A DNA stretch of 40,999 bases from Actinomycetes bacterium (GTDB lineage Bacteria > Actinomycetota > Acidimicrobiia > Acidimicrobiales > RAAP-2): the NCBI GenBank assembly GCA_021810205.1, contig JAJZJC010000025.1, forward strand, positions 1 to 40,999, given 5' to 3'. The notes under the pieces are model-generated. The model did not search any database. It was not told where the DNA came from and was given only the letters and a program-made list of their open reading frames with translations. The translations under genes were made by a program, and so were the position numbers. Positions 27,452-36,784 of this stretch are shown here, in pieces. Each line of letters begins with the position of its first letter. The stretch's first letter is position 1.

Positions 27452-27457
27452 GGCGCG

Positions 27458-29014
27458 GTGCTGGACCCGCGCACCCCGGTCCTCGTCGGTGTCGGTCAGG
27501 TGACCAACCGGCCCAACCCTGACCAGCCGGCGCCAACACGGCCACATCCGTTCGCGCTCATGGCCGACGCGTGCCGCCTCGCGGCCGCAGACGCCGCGGG
27601 CAGTCGCGGGCACCGGCTGCTCGGCCGCGCGGGCAGCCTCGCCATGGTCGGCGGGCTGGGCTGGCGGCTGCCCAACGGCCCGCGATGGGTCGCGGGCGAG
27701 CTCGGGATCGACCCCGCCGACCTCGCGGTATCCGCGATCGGTGGGAACATGCCGTTGACCCTCTTGCACCGCGCGGCAGGCATGATCGCGCTCGGCGAGC
27801 TCGACGTCGCGGTGGTCTGCGGGGCGGAGTGCTTCTTCACGCGCCGCGCGCTCGGTGCCCAACAGGGACTCGGCGCGGGCGGGGACCTCGGCGAACCCGC
27901 CGGATGGCCCAGCCAAGACCCCGACGAGATCCCGACGCCGCATCTCGTCGGGACCAACCGCTCCCCCGTCACGCCGGCAGAGCTCGCGTGCGGTGTCACC
28001 TTGCCGGTCGACGCGTACCCGCTGCTCGAGCACTCCCTTCGCGCTGCACGGGGCTGGTCTCCTGCGGACCATCGGGCACGCATGGGCACGCGCTGGGCGG
28101 GGTTCAGCGAGGTAGCGGCCGCGAACCCCTACGCTTGGCTGCCCGAGCGCCACAGCCCGGAACAGATCGTCGAACCCGGGCCGAACAACCGCATGATCGC
28201 CTTGCCCTACCCGAAGATGTGCACCGCCAACATCTTCGTCGACCAGTCTTCCGCGCTCATCTGCTGTTCGGTCGCCGCGGCGAGGGACGCCCGGGTGCCC
28301 GAGGACCGGTGGATCTTCCCCCTTGGTGGCGCCGAAGCGCACGACCACTGGTTCCTCTCCGAGCGCGTGGCGCTCCACAGCTCCCCGGCGATGGAGATCG
28401 CAGGACAGCGCGCGCTCGCGCTCGCCGGCGTCGGGGTCGACGACCTCAGCGCGGTGGACCTTTACTCGTGCTTTCCCGTCGTCGTCGAGATGGCGACGGC
28501 GGCGCTCGGCCTCGATGCCGCTGGCTCGAGCCCTCGCCCGCTCACCGTGACGGGCGGGCTCACCTTCTTCGGCGGCCCCGGCAACAACTACGTCACCCAC
28601 GCCGTCGCGTCCCTCGCCGAGCGGCTCCGCTCCACCCCTTCCTCGGTCGGGCTCGCAAGCGGGCTCGGCTGGTACGCGACCAAGCACGCGTTCGCCGTCT
28701 TCGCCTCGCGCCCTCCTGCACACGCTGGTGCACCGTTTCGCTGCGACGACGTCCAGCGCGACGTGGATGCACTGCCCCGCCAGGCAGTCGACGACGACGC
28801 CACGGGCGCCGTCACCGTCGAGACCTACACCGTGGTCTACGACCGCCAGACACGCCCGCACCACGGGATCGCCGTGTGCCGCACTCCCGGCGGCACGCGC
28901 ACGTGGGCCGCCGTCACGCACCCGGACTCACTCGCTGCCATTGCCGAGCGCGACAGCGACTTCGTGGGCACGGCGGGCACGCTCGGCGCCGACCGCCAGC
29001 TCACGTTCGGCTAG
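27458..29014 (+). CDS. Thiolase-superfamily protein lacking the nucleophilic cysteine
   Basis: 518 residues. The thiolase fold spans about the first 400 residues (PVLVGVGQ, GGNMPLTLLHRAAGMIALGELDVAVVCGAE, VDLYSCFPVVVEMA, GLTFFGGPGNNYVTHAVA). About 100 further residues form an extra C-terminal domain (VETYTVVYDRQTRPHHGIAVCR). At the place of the active-site Cys the sequence reads GGNMP, without Cys. This matches the mycobacterial SCP2-thiolase-like (TLP1/SLP1) group, which lacks thiolase activity but may bind CoA or act in lipid metabolism. It is the only plus-strand gene in the housekeeping block and splits tsaC from glyA. The start is leaderless GTG 27458. Confidence 0.85.
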   Translation: MLDPRTPVLVGVGQVTNRPNPDQPAPTRPHPFALMADACRLAAADAAGSRGHRLLGRAGSLAMVGGLGWRLPNGPRWVAGELGIDPADLAVSAIGGNMPLTLLHRAAGMIALGELDVAVVCGAECFFTRRALGAQQGLGAGGDLGEPAGWPSQDPDEIPTPHLVGTNRSPVTPAELACGVTLPVDAYPLLEHSLRAARGWSPADHRARMGTRWAGFSEVAAANPYAWLPERHSPEQIVEPGPNNRMIALPYPKMCTANIFVDQSSALICCSVAAARDARVPEDRWIFPLGGAEAHDHWFLSERVALHSSPAMEIAGQRALALAGVGVDDLSAVDLYSCFPVVVEMATAALGLDAAGSSPRPLTVTGGLTFFGGPGNNYVTHAVASLAERLRSTPSSVGLASGLGWYATKHAFAVFASRPPAHAGAPFRCDDVQRDVDALPRQAVDDDATGAVTVETYTVVYDRQTRPHHGIAVCRTPGGTRTWAAVTHPDSLAAIAERDSDFVGTAGTLGADRQLTFG

Positions 29015-29103
29015 TCGGCTCATCGCTCGGTCATCGAGCCCCCACGACTCCGACCTCGGGCCGGCCGTCGACAAGTGGACCGCCCGGGACGAAGGTGGTC
29101 GAC

Positions 29104-29157
29104 GGCGGGACCTTCGCCGAAGACCCGCCGGCCGGCGTCGCCTAGCGGAGCGACGCC
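29104..29157. terminator. Paired hairpins between convergent genes
   Basis: Two inverted repeats stand between the thiolase-like gene and tsaC. The first is GGCGGG (29104-29109) with CCCGCC (29124-29129), with an inner CTTC/GAAG pairing. The second is GGCGTCGC (29134-29141) with GCGACGCC (29150-29157), an 8-bp stem whose loop includes the tsaC stop codon. Either could end transcription in one or both directions. Confidence 0.45.
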
Positions 29158-29780
29158 TCGATCCACGACCACGCGATGCCGCCCTCGCGCAGACAGCGCG
29201 GCGGTGTCACGGTGCAGTCCACGACCGTCGAGGGCACGCCGTCACAGGTCCCCCCATCCACGACCAAGCCGATGTCGGTCACGTCGAATGCCTCGCACAC
29301 CGCAGCCGCCGTCGTGCACGGCGGTGCGCCGTGGTGGTTCGCACTCGTCACCGCAAGGGGTCCTGCCTGGCGGCACAGGTTCCGCACGAAGCGGTGGTCG
29401 GGATGTCGCAGGCCGACACTCGTACCGTTGCCACCAAGCCGCGTTCCGAGCCCTGGGTCCACGGGCACCACGATCGTGAGCGCGCCCGGCCAGAACCTTG
29501 CCCCGAGCATCGACGCCTCGCGCGGCCAGCTCGCCGCTACCTCCTTCGCCTGGCGCCAGCGCCCCACGAGGACCGGGAGCGCGAGACCGTCAGGGCGGTC
29601 CTTGGCCGCGAATACCGCCGAGATCGCGTCGGGGCGGTCTACGCGCGCCGCGAGGCCGTAGACGGTGTCGGTGGGGATCGCAACGACCGCGCCATCACCG
29701 AGCGCGCCTGCGACCGCATCGAGGGTGGCGCGGTCGCCGGCGTCGAGCACCGGCGGGCGCGCGGTCGCCCCCGCGCTCAC
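29142..29780 (-). CDS. tsaC: L-threonylcarbamoyladenylate synthase (TsaC/Sua5/YrdC)
   Basis: 212 residues of the YrdC fold, without the extra C-terminal Sua5 domain. The ATP/threonine-binding elements are AIPTDTVYGLAA, VFAAKDRPDGLALPVLVG, FWPGALTIVVP and VTSANHHGAP. It makes threonylcarbamoyl-AMP for the t6A37 modification of tRNA. The start GTG 29780 overlaps the prmC stop by four bases. The prmC-tsaC pair is conserved in many actinobacteria. Confidence 0.9.
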   Translation of the reverse strand: MSAGATARPPVLDAGDRATLDAVAGALGDGAVVAIPTDTVYGLAARVDRPDAISAVFAAKDRPDGLALPVLVGRWRQAKEVAASWPREASMLGARFWPGALTIVVPVDPGLGTRLGGNGTSVGLRHPDHRFVRNLCRQAGPLAVTSANHHGAPPCTTAAAVCEAFDVTDIGLVVDGGTCDGVPSTVVDCTVTPPRCLREGGIAWSWIEASLR

Positions 29781-30637
29781 CGTCGTGCCACGAGCATGCG
29801 GTCGCGGCCAGCGAGGTCCTGGTCGATCCTCGCCGACTGGTACCCGCAGCGCTGAGCGAGCCGGAACGCGGCGCCGGCCTGTGGCGGGCTGAGCTCGACG
29901 ACGAGCACGCCGCCGCCGGTGAGCCAGTCACCCGCGGCGTGCACGATCGTCTCGACGTCCGCGAAGCCCGGCGTCCCGTCCCTGCCGGGCCCGGACACGA
30001 GTGCCCCGTAGGGCTCGCATCGGACCTCTTGGTCGAGCATCTCCCACTCGTCCTCGCTCACGTACGGCGGGTTCGCGACGACGAGGTCGAGTCGGCCGCG
30101 CCGGTCGGCGGGCAACGCGTCGAACCACCACCCACGCGCCAGGCGGACAAGTCGGGCCTCGGGAGCCGACACCGCGACGCGGGCACGGTTGCGCTCGGCG
30201 AGCTCGAGCGCACCGGGGTCGGCGTCGGTCGCCCAGACTTCGAGGTCGGGGCGCGCCGTTCCGAGCTCGACGGCCAGCGAGAGCGCGATCGCGCCCGTGC
30301 CGGTGCCGAGATCGACCGCGACGGGACCGGCCGCATCATGGAGCTCGCCGAGCGCCGTCTCGACCACCTGCTCGGTCTCGGGGCGCGGGATGAGGGCGCG
30401 AGCATCGACCTCGAGGTCGAGACTGCGGAAGGCCCATGCGCCCAGCACGTATTGAAGCGGCTCCCCCGCCTCGCGTCGCGCCACCATCGTCTCGAGCGCC
30501 GTGCGGCTCGCGTCGTCGATCGGTGCACTCTCGGGGTGGCAGCGGCCGAGGATCTCTTCGAGCATCCAGCGAGACTCCTGGGGCGAGCCGAGACGGGACG
30601 CCAGCAGGTCATGCATCTCGGCGCGCGTCGCGCTCAC
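29777..30637 (-). CDS. prmC: Release factor glutamine methyltransferase
   Basis: 286 residues. An N-terminal helical recognition domain (MHDLLASRL, ESRWMLEEILGR, RREAGEPLQYVLGAWAF) is followed by a SAM-binding Rossmann domain (AVDLGTGTGAIALSLA) and the catalytic NPPY motif (VVANPPYVSEDE). It methylates the Gln of the GGQ motif of release factors; prfA is directly upstream. GTG 30637 is chosen because it follows a GAGGG sequence and gives the family length, 10 nt after the prfA stop. Confidence 0.92.
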   Translation of the reverse strand: MSATRAEMHDLLASRLGSPQESRWMLEEILGRCHPESAPIDDASRTALETMVARREAGEPLQYVLGAWAFRSLDLEVDARALIPRPETEQVVETALGELHDAAGPVAVDLGTGTGAIALSLAVELGTARPDLEVWATDADPGALELAERNRARVAVSAPEARLVRLARGWWFDALPADRRGRLDLVVANPPYVSEDEWEMLDQEVRCEPYGALVSGPGRDGTPGFADVETIVHAAGDWLTGGGVLVVELSPPQAGAAFRLAQRCGYQSARIDQDLAGRDRMLVARR

Positions 30638-30647
30638 ATCTCGGCCC

Positions 30648-31733
30648 TCACGACTCGTCCCCTGCCAGCTGCTTCGCGCGCTTGTCTGCCATGAGCGCAT
30701 CGGTGAGCTCGTCCAAATCACCGCCGAGCACCTGGTCGAGCTTGTAGAGGGTCAAGTTCAGCCGGTGATCGGTGACTCGGTTCTCCTTGAAGTTGTAGGT
30801 CCGGATCTTCTCGCTTCGACCCCCGCCGCCCACCTGGCTCTTTCGCTGCGCGGCGAGCTCGGAGCTGCGCCGATCCTGCTCAGTCTTCAAGAGCCGTGCC
30901 CGCAGGACCGTCATCGCCTTCGCGCGGTTCTGGATCTGGCTCTTCTCGTCTTGCATCGCAACGACGATGCCGGTTGGCACATGCGTGATGCGCACCGCAG
31001 AGTCGGTGGTGTTCACCGACTGGCCGCCAGGGCCCGTCGAACGGTAGACGTCGATCTTCAGGTCACCGGGGTCGATCGTCACGTCGACCTCGTCGGCCTC
31101 GGGAAGCACCATGACGGTCGCAGACGAGGTGTGGACGCGGCCCTTGGACTCGGTCACTGGCACGCGCTGGACGCGATGGGGACCGGCCTCGTGCTCGAGG
31201 CGCCTCCACGCATCGGCGCCCTTCACGGCAAAGACCACTTCGTTCAGACCACCGCGGTCGGACTCGCTCTGCGAGAGCAGCTCCACGTGCCATCCACGGT
31301 GCGCGGCGTAGCGGGTGTACATCTCGAAGAGGTCGCGCGCGAACAGGTTCGCCTCCTCGCCGCCCTCGGCGCCGCGGATCTCGACGATGACATTGCGTCC
31401 GTCGTTCGGGTCCTTGGGCAGCAAGAGGAGGCTCAAGCGCTGCTCCAGTGCGGCGATGGCTCTCTCGGCAGCGTCCACCTCCGCCTGCATGACGTCGCGG
31501 TCGTCGCCGCTGGACTCGTCGGCCATCTCGCGAGCGGTTTCGAGGTCGCCCCGTGCGCGGCGCAGGTCGCGCCATGCGGCGACGACCTCGCCAAGCTCTT
31601 TGTGGCGGCGCGAGAGCTCACGCAGGCGCGCCGGTTCCGCGGCGGTCGATGGGTCGGCGAGCGCTGCCTCGACGTCGTCGAGCTCCTGCTCGAGGGCGTC
31701 GAGGCGCGCGTCGCGTGAAGGATCTGCTGGCAC
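30648..31733 (-). CDS. prfA: Peptide chain release factor 1
   Basis: 361 residues, standard length. The domain 3 GGQ motif is in YRSTGPGGQSVNTTDSAVRITH. IEIRGAEGGEEANLFA-type sequence (VEIRGAEGGEEA), HEAGPHRVQRVP and the RIRTYN-like KIRTYNFKENRVTDHR follow the RF1 pattern. It releases peptides at UAA/UAG. GTG 31733 is the only suitable start near the expected N-terminus and has a weak ribosome-binding site, suggesting translational coupling with rpmE 31 nt upstream. Confidence 0.95.
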   Translation of the reverse strand: MPADPSRDARLDALEQELDDVEAALADPSTAAEPARLRELSRRHKELGEVVAAWRDLRRARGDLETAREMADESSGDDRDVMQAEVDAAERAIAALEQRLSLLLLPKDPNDGRNVIVEIRGAEGGEEANLFARDLFEMYTRYAAHRGWHVELLSQSESDRGGLNEVVFAVKGADAWRRLEHEAGPHRVQRVPVTESKGRVHTSSATVMVLPEADEVDVTIDPGDLKIDVYRSTGPGGQSVNTTDSAVRITHVPTGIVVAMQDEKSQIQNRAKAMTVLRARLLKTEQDRRSSELAAQRKSQVGGGGRSEKIRTYNFKENRVTDHRLNLTLYKLDQVLGGDLDELTDALMADKRAKQLAGDES

Positions 31734-31764
31734 GGCGGTCAGCGTGTCCCGCCGTCGGGCGGGC

Positions 31765-31992
31765 TCAGCTCTTGGGCGGGGCGCTCTTGGCGGTGCGCCG
31801 CCCGTACCGGCGCTGGAACCGCTCGACGCGGCCACCGGAGTCCACGAGCTTCTGCTTGCCGGTGAAGAACGGGTGGCACTCGTTGCACAGCTCGACGTGC
31901 AGGTCACCCTTCGTCGAGCGGGTGGTGAACGCATTCCCGCACGAGCAGTGCACGGTCGCCTCTGCGTACGTTGGATGGATGTCTGCCTTCAT
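31765..31992 (-). CDS. rpmE: 50S ribosomal protein L31, zinc-binding form
   Basis: 75 residues. CSCGN and CNECHPF supply the four cysteines of the zinc-binding (C+) type, so this is the zinc-replete paralogue. The KGDLHVELC and [21 protein letters not shown] segments are typical. ATG 31992 follows GAGGAGGACACG. It lies in the conserved rho-rpmE-prfA order. Confidence 0.96.
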   Translation of the reverse strand: MKADIHPTYAEATVHCSCGNAFTTRSTKGDLHVELCNECHPFFTGKQKLVDSGGRVERFQRRYGRRTAKSAPPKS

Positions 31993-32018
31993 CGTGTCCT
32001 CCTCGAACCGGCGACGCG

Positions 32019-33815
32019 TCAGTTGCCGGGGGTCGGGCCCTTGGCGATCTCCGCCAGGAATTCTGCGTTGCTCTTCGTGGTCCGGAGCTTGTCCATGAGC
32101 AGTTCGAGGCCCGCGGCCGCGTTGCCCTCGTTGGCCAGGGCGTTCAGCACCCGGCGGAGCTTCCAGACCTGCTGGAGCTCACCCCGGTCGAAGAGCAGCT
32201 CTTCGTGCCGGGTGGAGCTCGCGTTCACGTCGATCGACGGGTACAGGCGGCGTTCGGCGAGGCGACGGTCCAGCCGGAGCTCCATGTTGCCGGTGCCCTT
32301 GAACTCCTCGAAGATGACCTCGTCCATCTTCGAGCCGGTCTCGACGAGCGCCGTAGCGAGGATCGTGAGCGAGCCACCCTCCTCGATGTTCCGCGCGGCG
32401 CCGAAGAACTTCTTCGGTGGGTAGAGCGCACCCGAGTCGACACCACCGGACATGATCCGGCCGGTCGCCGGCTGGGCGAGGTTGTAGGCGCGAGCGAGAC
32501 GGGTGATGCCGTCGAGAATGATGACGACGTCACGGCCCTGCTCGACGAGACGCTTGGCCCGCTCGATCGCGAGCTCGGCGACCGCCGTATGCTCGTCGGA
32601 GGGTCGGTCGAAGGTCGACGCGACCACTTCACCGTTCACTGATCGGCGCATGTCGGTGACCTCTTCGGGCCGCTCGTCGACGAGCAGGACCATGAGGTGC
32701 ACCTCGGGGTTGTTCGCCTCGATCGAATGAGCAATCTGCTTCATCACCGTCGTCTTCCCGGCCTTGGGGGGCGAGACGATCAGTCCACGCTGCCCCTTGC
32801 CGATCGGTGAGAGCAGATCGACGATGCGCGCCGTCACGTTCTCCTTGGCGCCGGGCATCTCGAGCTTCAGCTTCGAGTCGGGAAAGAGCGGGGTGAGGTC
32901 CTCGAACCGAGGCCTCGCCCGCGCCACTTCGGGGTCGAGGCCCGACACCTTGTCGATGCGGACGAGCGCCGGGTATTTCTCATTGCTCGAGGCCGGGCGG
33001 CTCGCGCCCTCCACGTAGTCGCCCCTTCGCAACGCGAAGCGGCGTGCCTGGCTGATCGAGACGTAGATGTCCTTCGGAGACGGCAGGTACCCGTCGCAGC
33101 GCAAGAAGCCGTAGCCCTCGTCGCGCAGGTCGAGGAGACCCCGGACCTCGACGAGCTCGCCCTGGTAGGGGACGTCGGGACCGGCCGATCCCTGGAGGTC
33201 GCGCTCTGCGCCCCCGACCCCGCGGTCCCTGCCCCGGCGGCGGCGTCCCCGGCGGTTGCCCGCCTCGGTGTTGCCCGGCTGGGCGCCTTGCGCGTGGCGC
33301 GCCTGCGGGCGTGCACCCGGTCGGGCGCCACTCACTTGCGCCGGCTCTTGCGCCCCCTGGGGGGGCGCCGCGGTGAAGGTGGTGGTCGCATCTCCGGAGC
33401 CATCGGCCACCGAGCTGCGACGGGCTACGCCGCCGTCGGCCCTGGTCTCCTCGGGTCCCGCGCCGTCAGGTGCCGCGCCGTCAGGTGCCGCGCCGCCGGG
33501 TGCCGCGCCGTCGGACGACGATGCCGCCACGACCGCCCCCTCAGTGCCGCCGCGTGCGCCGTGACCGTTCGTCTCGTGGCTCGTCTCGTGGCCGTTCGCG
33601 CGTACGTCCCCTGCGGCCGCCTTCTTGCCATGACCGTTCGTCGCCGGCGCGGGCGCGCCGTCGCTCACGCCGGTCGCCTCGAGGATGCGGTCGATGATGT
33701 CGGCCTTCTTCGTCCGCGACGTCGTCTTGAGTGACATCGCCTGCGCGATCGCCTGGAGCTCGTCTCGCTCCTTGCCTTCGAGCACTGACCGTTCGAGCTG
33801 CTGTTCCGCAGTCAT
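32019..33815 (-). CDS. rho: Transcription termination factor Rho
   Basis: 598 residues, compared with 419 in E. coli. An N-terminal Rho_N helical domain ([27 protein letters not shown]) is followed by about 150 low-complexity residues with NGHG and GAAPD repeats and an Arg-rich patch ([13 protein letters not shown]), as in other actinobacterial Rho proteins. Then come the cold-shock RNA-binding domain ([14 protein letters not shown]), Walker [23 protein letters not shown], the Q-loop/R-loop region ([21 protein letters not shown]). It is an RNA-dependent helicase that ends transcription. ATG 33815 follows AGGAGACCG. A sigma70-like promoter lies about 180 nt upstream. Confidence 0.97.
   Translation of the reverse strand: MTAEQQLERSVLEGKERDELQAIAQAMSLKTTSRTKKADIIDRILEATGVSDGAPAPATNGHGKKAAAGDVRANGHETSHETNGHGARGGTEGAVVAASSSDGAAPGGAAPDGAAPDGAGPEETRADGGVARRSSVADGSGDATTTFTAAPPQGAQEPAQVSGARPGARPQARHAQGAQPGNTEAGNRRGRRRRGRDRGVGGAERDLQGSAGPDVPYQGELVEVRGLLDLRDEGYGFLRCDGYLPSPKDIYVSISQARRFALRRGDYVEGASRPASSNEKYPALVRIDKVSGLDPEVARARPRFEDLTPLFPDSKLKLEMPGAKENVTARIVDLLSPIGKGQRGLIVSPPKAGKTTVMKQIAHSIEANNPEVHLMVLLVDERPEEVTDMRRSVNGEVVASTFDRPSDEHTAVAELAIERAKRLVEQGRDVVIILDGITRLARAYNLAQPATGRIMSGGVDSGALYPPKKFFGAARNIEEGGSLTILATALVETGSKMDEVIFEEFKGTGNMELRLDRRLAERRLYPSIDVNASSTRHEELLFDRGELQQVWKLRRVLNALANEGNAAAGLELLMDKLRTTKSNAEFLAEIAKGPTPGN
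33461..33520 (-). repeat. 15-bp tandem repeat inside rho
   Basis: CGCCGTCAGGTGCCG occurs twice in tandem (33461-33475, 33476-33490). A diverged third copy (33491-33505) and a partial fourth follow. The repeat is in frame and encodes Gly-Ala-Ala-Pro-Asp units in the disordered N-terminal insert of Rho. It is likely to vary in copy number between strains. Confidence 0.85.
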
Positions 33816-33994
33816 CGGTCTCCTATCTCATGCGGGTCGCGACAGCCGTGGTGGACCACGCGCTGCGCGAGATCGGAACGCGGTAGTGAGGACGAGCATC
33901 GCTGGTCTGCTGCCGCGTACCACCGGTGGAGCAACGGGTCGGGACCGGCCTCGGGCCAGGCGACCAGTGCGCCGTTGCCCGGTGGGATGCCAAC

Positions 33995-34023
33995 ATCCTA
34001 GCGGTTGCCCCGAGGTGCGGCAA
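33995..34023 (-). promoter_or_regulatory. Putative rho promoter
   Basis: On the minus strand TTGCCG (34023-34018), a 17-nt spacer and TAGGAT (34000-33995) form a good sigma70-type promoter. Transcription would start near 33988, giving a rho leader of about 170 nt. Such a leader could allow autogenous attenuation as known for E. coli rho; that is inference. Confidence 0.55.
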
Positions 34024-34316
34024 ACACCCCCTCCGAGGGCGGCGGTGAACCCGTGTACCGGGCTCGCCGACGAACTCGCCGTGGCTGTCGCTCAGTCGAC
34101 CACTACACCGTTGAACGCACCGGAGCGCAGGTTCATTCCCTCGCGACGGGTAGGCACATCTCCCTTCGCGACGGGTAGGCGCGCACCTCGATCTCGATCT
34201 CGACCTGCGCAGCGCCATCCGCGGCCCCAGCGCAGGGAGGCCGGGCGGCAGAGGCATCGTCGGAGAGGGATCCGGCAAGGCCGTGCAGTCCAGGTGGTGC
34301 AGTCCTAGGCGGCACC
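34024..34316. other. Gene-free thrC-rho spacer (upstream half) with direct repeats
   Basis: The whole thrC-rho gap (33816-34316) contains no credible gene. It holds the rho promoter and leader, two copies of TCGCGACGGGTAGGC (34141-34155, 34166-34180; 25-bp period), and two copies of GTGCAGTCC (34283-34291, 34297-34305) just after thrC. In M. tuberculosis thrB stands at this point; I find no recognisable homoserine kinase sequence here in any frame. Confidence 0.6.
34141..34180 (+). repeat. Direct repeat in thrC-rho spacer
   Basis: TCGCGACGGGTAGGC at 34141-34155 recurs exactly at 34166-34180, each copy preceded by a pyrimidine-rich TCCC/CCCT stretch. Two copies only, so it is not an array. 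It might be a regulator site or a slippage product. Confidence 0.7.
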
Positions 34317-35375
34317 TCAGACACCAAGCTCGGCCAGCACCGAGTCGAGATCGGCCTCGATGACCTTGGGCACCGAGATCTGGCTGATCGCGAGGTCCGG
34401 GTCCTTCAGGCCATGGCCCGTCAGGATGCAGACGACCGTCGCACTCGGTGGGATGTCGCTGCGCAACAGGCCCGCGACCGACGCCGCGGAGGCAGCTTCG
34501 CAGAAGATCGACTCCTCTTGGGCGAGGATGCGGTACGCGGCAAGGATCTCGTCGTCGCTGACCGCCGCGATCTCCCCGCCCGACTCGGACGCGGCAGCCG
34601 TCGCCGAGTACCAGCTTGCCGGATTGCCGATGCGAATGGCGGTAGCAATGGTCTCGGGGTGGTCGACGGGGTGCCCGAGGACGATGGGCGCCGCGCCGGC
34701 GGCCTGGAAGCCGAGCAGACGGGGAAGACTGGTCGATCGCCCGGCGGACTTGTACTCGAGGTAGCCACGCCAGTGTGCCGTGATGTTTCCGGCGTTGCCC
34801 ACCGGGACGCAGTGCACATCGGGTGCCCTGCCGAGCACGTCGACGATCTCGAACGCCGCGGTCTTCTGGCCCTCGATGCGGTAGGGGTTGACCGAGTTCA
34901 CCACGGTCACGGGCGCTTTGTCGGGCAGCTCCCGCACGATGGCGAGCGCGTCGTCGAAGTTCCCGCGCACCTGGAGCACCCGCGCCCCGTGCACGAGCGC
35001 CTGCGCGAGCTTGCCCAGCGCGATGTAGCCCTCTGGGATGAGGACGACGCATGGGAGCCCGACGCGCGCCGCGTACGCGGCCGCAGACGCCGAGGTGTTG
35101 CCCGTAGAGGCGCACACCACCCCCTTGGCGCCCTCGGCGACCGCCTTGGAGATCGCGACGGTCATCCCTCGGTCCTTGAACGATCCCGTGGGGTTCGCTC
35201 CTTCGACCTTCAACCAGACCGACGCGCCGACACGCTCTGAGAGGCGGGGCGCGGGCACGAGGGGCGTCGCGCCCTCGAGCAAGGTCACCACGGGATCCCT
35301 GGCGCCGACGGGCAGGTACTCCCGGTACTCCTCGATCACGCCGCGCCACCCCCGGCTCGCGCCCATGGTGATCAC
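34317..35375 (-). CDS. thrC: Threonine synthase
   Basis: 352 residues of the fold-type II PLP family, short actinobacterial form. The Schiff-base lysine is in [58 protein letters not shown] and [11 protein letters not shown] are present. It converts O-phosphohomoserine to threonine. The start is GTG 35375, overlapping the hom stop by four bases; ATG 35366 is an alternative. The kinase that makes its substrate (thrB) is not next to it. Confidence 0.95.
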   Translation of the reverse strand: MITMGASRGWRGVIEEYREYLPVGARDPVVTLLEGATPLVPAPRLSERVGASVWLKVEGANPTGSFKDRGMTVAISKAVAEGAKGVVCASTGNTSASAAAYAARVGLPCVVLIPEGYIALGKLAQALVHGARVLQVRGNFDDALAIVRELPDKAPVTVVNSVNPYRIEGQKTAAFEIVDVLGRAPDVHCVPVGNAGNITAHWRGYLEYKSAGRSTSLPRLLGFQAAGAAPIVLGHPVDHPETIATAIRIGNPASWYSATAAASESGGEIAAVSDDEILAAYRILAQEESIFCEAASAASVAGLLRSDIPPSATVVCILTGHGLKDPDLAISQISVPKVIEADLDSVLAELGV

Positions 35376-36772
35376 GCCCCGGTCCCTGTCGGGGCCTGGC
35401 CGAGCGCACCGTCTCCGGGTCCGATCACCCGAAGCACCGTCCCTACCCGTTCGACCGTCTCGATCTCCCGCAGCGTCTCGAGCGTCGCACGAACGTCTCC
35501 CTCCCTCGCCGAATGGGTGAGGAAGACGAGGCGAGCTTCCCTGCCGACGCCTTCCTGCTCCATCGCCCGGATCGAAACGCCATGCGCGCCGAACGCTGCG
35601 GCGACCGCCGCCAGGACGCCCGGGCGGTCGAGCACGTCAAGACTGATGTAAAAAGCGGCAGACAGCTCCGAGGGCGGCCGTACGGTCGTCTTGGCGCGGT
35701 GCGGCGCCGGCGCGTGCGATCCCGCACGCAGGTTCCGCGCTGCGTCGATGAGGTCGCCGAGCACCGCGCTCGCGGTCGGCGCTCCCCCGGCGCCACGCCC
35801 GTACAGCATGATCTCGCCACATGCCTCGCCTTCGACGAACACCGCGTTGAACGCGCCGCGCACGGAAGCGAGCGGGTGCGCCGCAGGGACCATCGCCGGA
35901 TGGACCCGCACCGACACGTCAGGCCCACCGTCGAGCAGCTCGGCGACCGCCAGGAGCTTGATCACGTAGCCGAGGCGGGACGCGTGCGCGACGTCGAGCG
36001 CCCGGATCCCGGTGATGCCCTCCCTTGACACCGTGGTGCCGAGGACGTCGCTTCCGAAGGCAAGCGCCGCGAGGATCGCCGCCTTCGCCGCCGCGTCGTC
36101 GCCGGAGACGTCCGCGCTCGGGTCTCGCTCGGCGAGGCCGAGATGCTGTGCCTCCGCGAGCGCATCCGCGTAGTCCATCGCGTCGTCGGTCATCCGGGTG
36201 AGGATGTAGTTCGTCGTACCGTTCAAGATCCCGGTCACGCGGAGGACACGCTCGCCAGCGAGCGACTCGCGAAGCGGCCGCACCACCGGGATGGCACCGC
36301 CGACCGCCGCTTCATAGAGCAAGTCCACGCCGTGGGCCGAGGCGATCGCGGAGAGCTCCGCCCCTGCCTGCGCGAGCAGGACCTTGTTCGCCGTGACCAC
36401 GGGCTTTCCCTTGCACAGCGCGGCCTCCACCAACGTCCGTGCCGGGTCGAGGCCCCCGATCAACTCGACGACGACGTCCACGTCGTCACGTTCTACGAGC
36501 GCCTTCGCGTCGCTCGTGAAGAGCGCTCGATCGAGCGCGGTAGCCCCCGGGCGTTCACGTGAGAGGTCGGCTACCGCCACGCCGACGAGCTCGAAGTACA
36601 TCCCCGTGCGAATCGCAATCTCGGGCGCACGGAGCGCGAGCAGGTCCGCGACGGCCGACCCGACGTGCCCGCAACCGAGGAGCGCGACGCGCACGGGCGC
36701 CGGGCGCGGAGAGGTCGCAGGCACGAGACTTGGGAAGTCGGCCGGCTTCTCTCTTCCCGCGGACGCTCGCAT
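35372..36772 (-). CDS. hom: Homoserine dehydrogenase with ACT domain
   Basis: 466 residues. The NAD(P)-binding Rossmann motif is [16 protein letters not shown], the catalytic domain has [33 protein letters not shown] and [24 protein letters not shown]-terminal ACT domain (about 385-450; [21 protein letters not shown]) probably gives threonine feedback control. It makes homoserine from aspartate semialdehyde. About 25 residues precede the conserved N-terminus. ATG 36772 has no ribosome-binding site but lies 7 nt after TAGCGT, so the transcript may be leaderless. Confidence 0.95.
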   Translation of the reverse strand: MRASAGREKPADFPSLVPATSPRPAPVRVALLGCGHVGSAVADLLALRAPEIAIRTGMYFELVGVAVADLSRERPGATALDRALFTSDAKALVERDDVDVVVELIGGLDPARTLVEAALCKGKPVVTANKVLLAQAGAELSAIASAHGVDLLYEAAVGGAIPVVRPLRESLAGERVLRVTGILNGTTNYILTRMTDDAMDYADALAEAQHLGLAERDPSADVSGDDAAAKAAILAALAFGSDVLGTTVSREGITGIRALDVAHASRLGYVIKLLAVAELLDGGPDVSVRVHPAMVPAAHPLASVRGAFNAVFVEGEACGEIMLYGRGAGGAPTASAVLGDLIDAARNLRAGSHAPAPHRAKTTVRPPSELSAAFYISLDVLDRPGVLAAVAAAFGAHGVSIRAMEQEGVGREARLVFLTHSAREGDVRATLETLREIETVERVGTVLRVIGPGDGALGQAPTGTGA

Positions 36773-36778
36773 TCGCTC

Positions 36779-36784
36779 ACGCTA
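36779..36784 (-). promoter_or_regulatory. Putative leaderless -10 box of hom
   Basis: TAGCGT on the minus strand ends 7 nt before the A of ATG 36772. No convincing -35 is seen. It matches the spacing found at glyA, the thiolase-like gene, the dCTP deaminase gene and the IS passenger gene. Confidence 0.4.

Noticed and set aside
33823..35409. 528-codon minus-strand frame covering thrC and the thrC-rho spacer, considered for a thrB remnant
   Set aside because: It is a different frame from thrC, is Arg/Pro-rich, and shows no GHMP-kinase motif.
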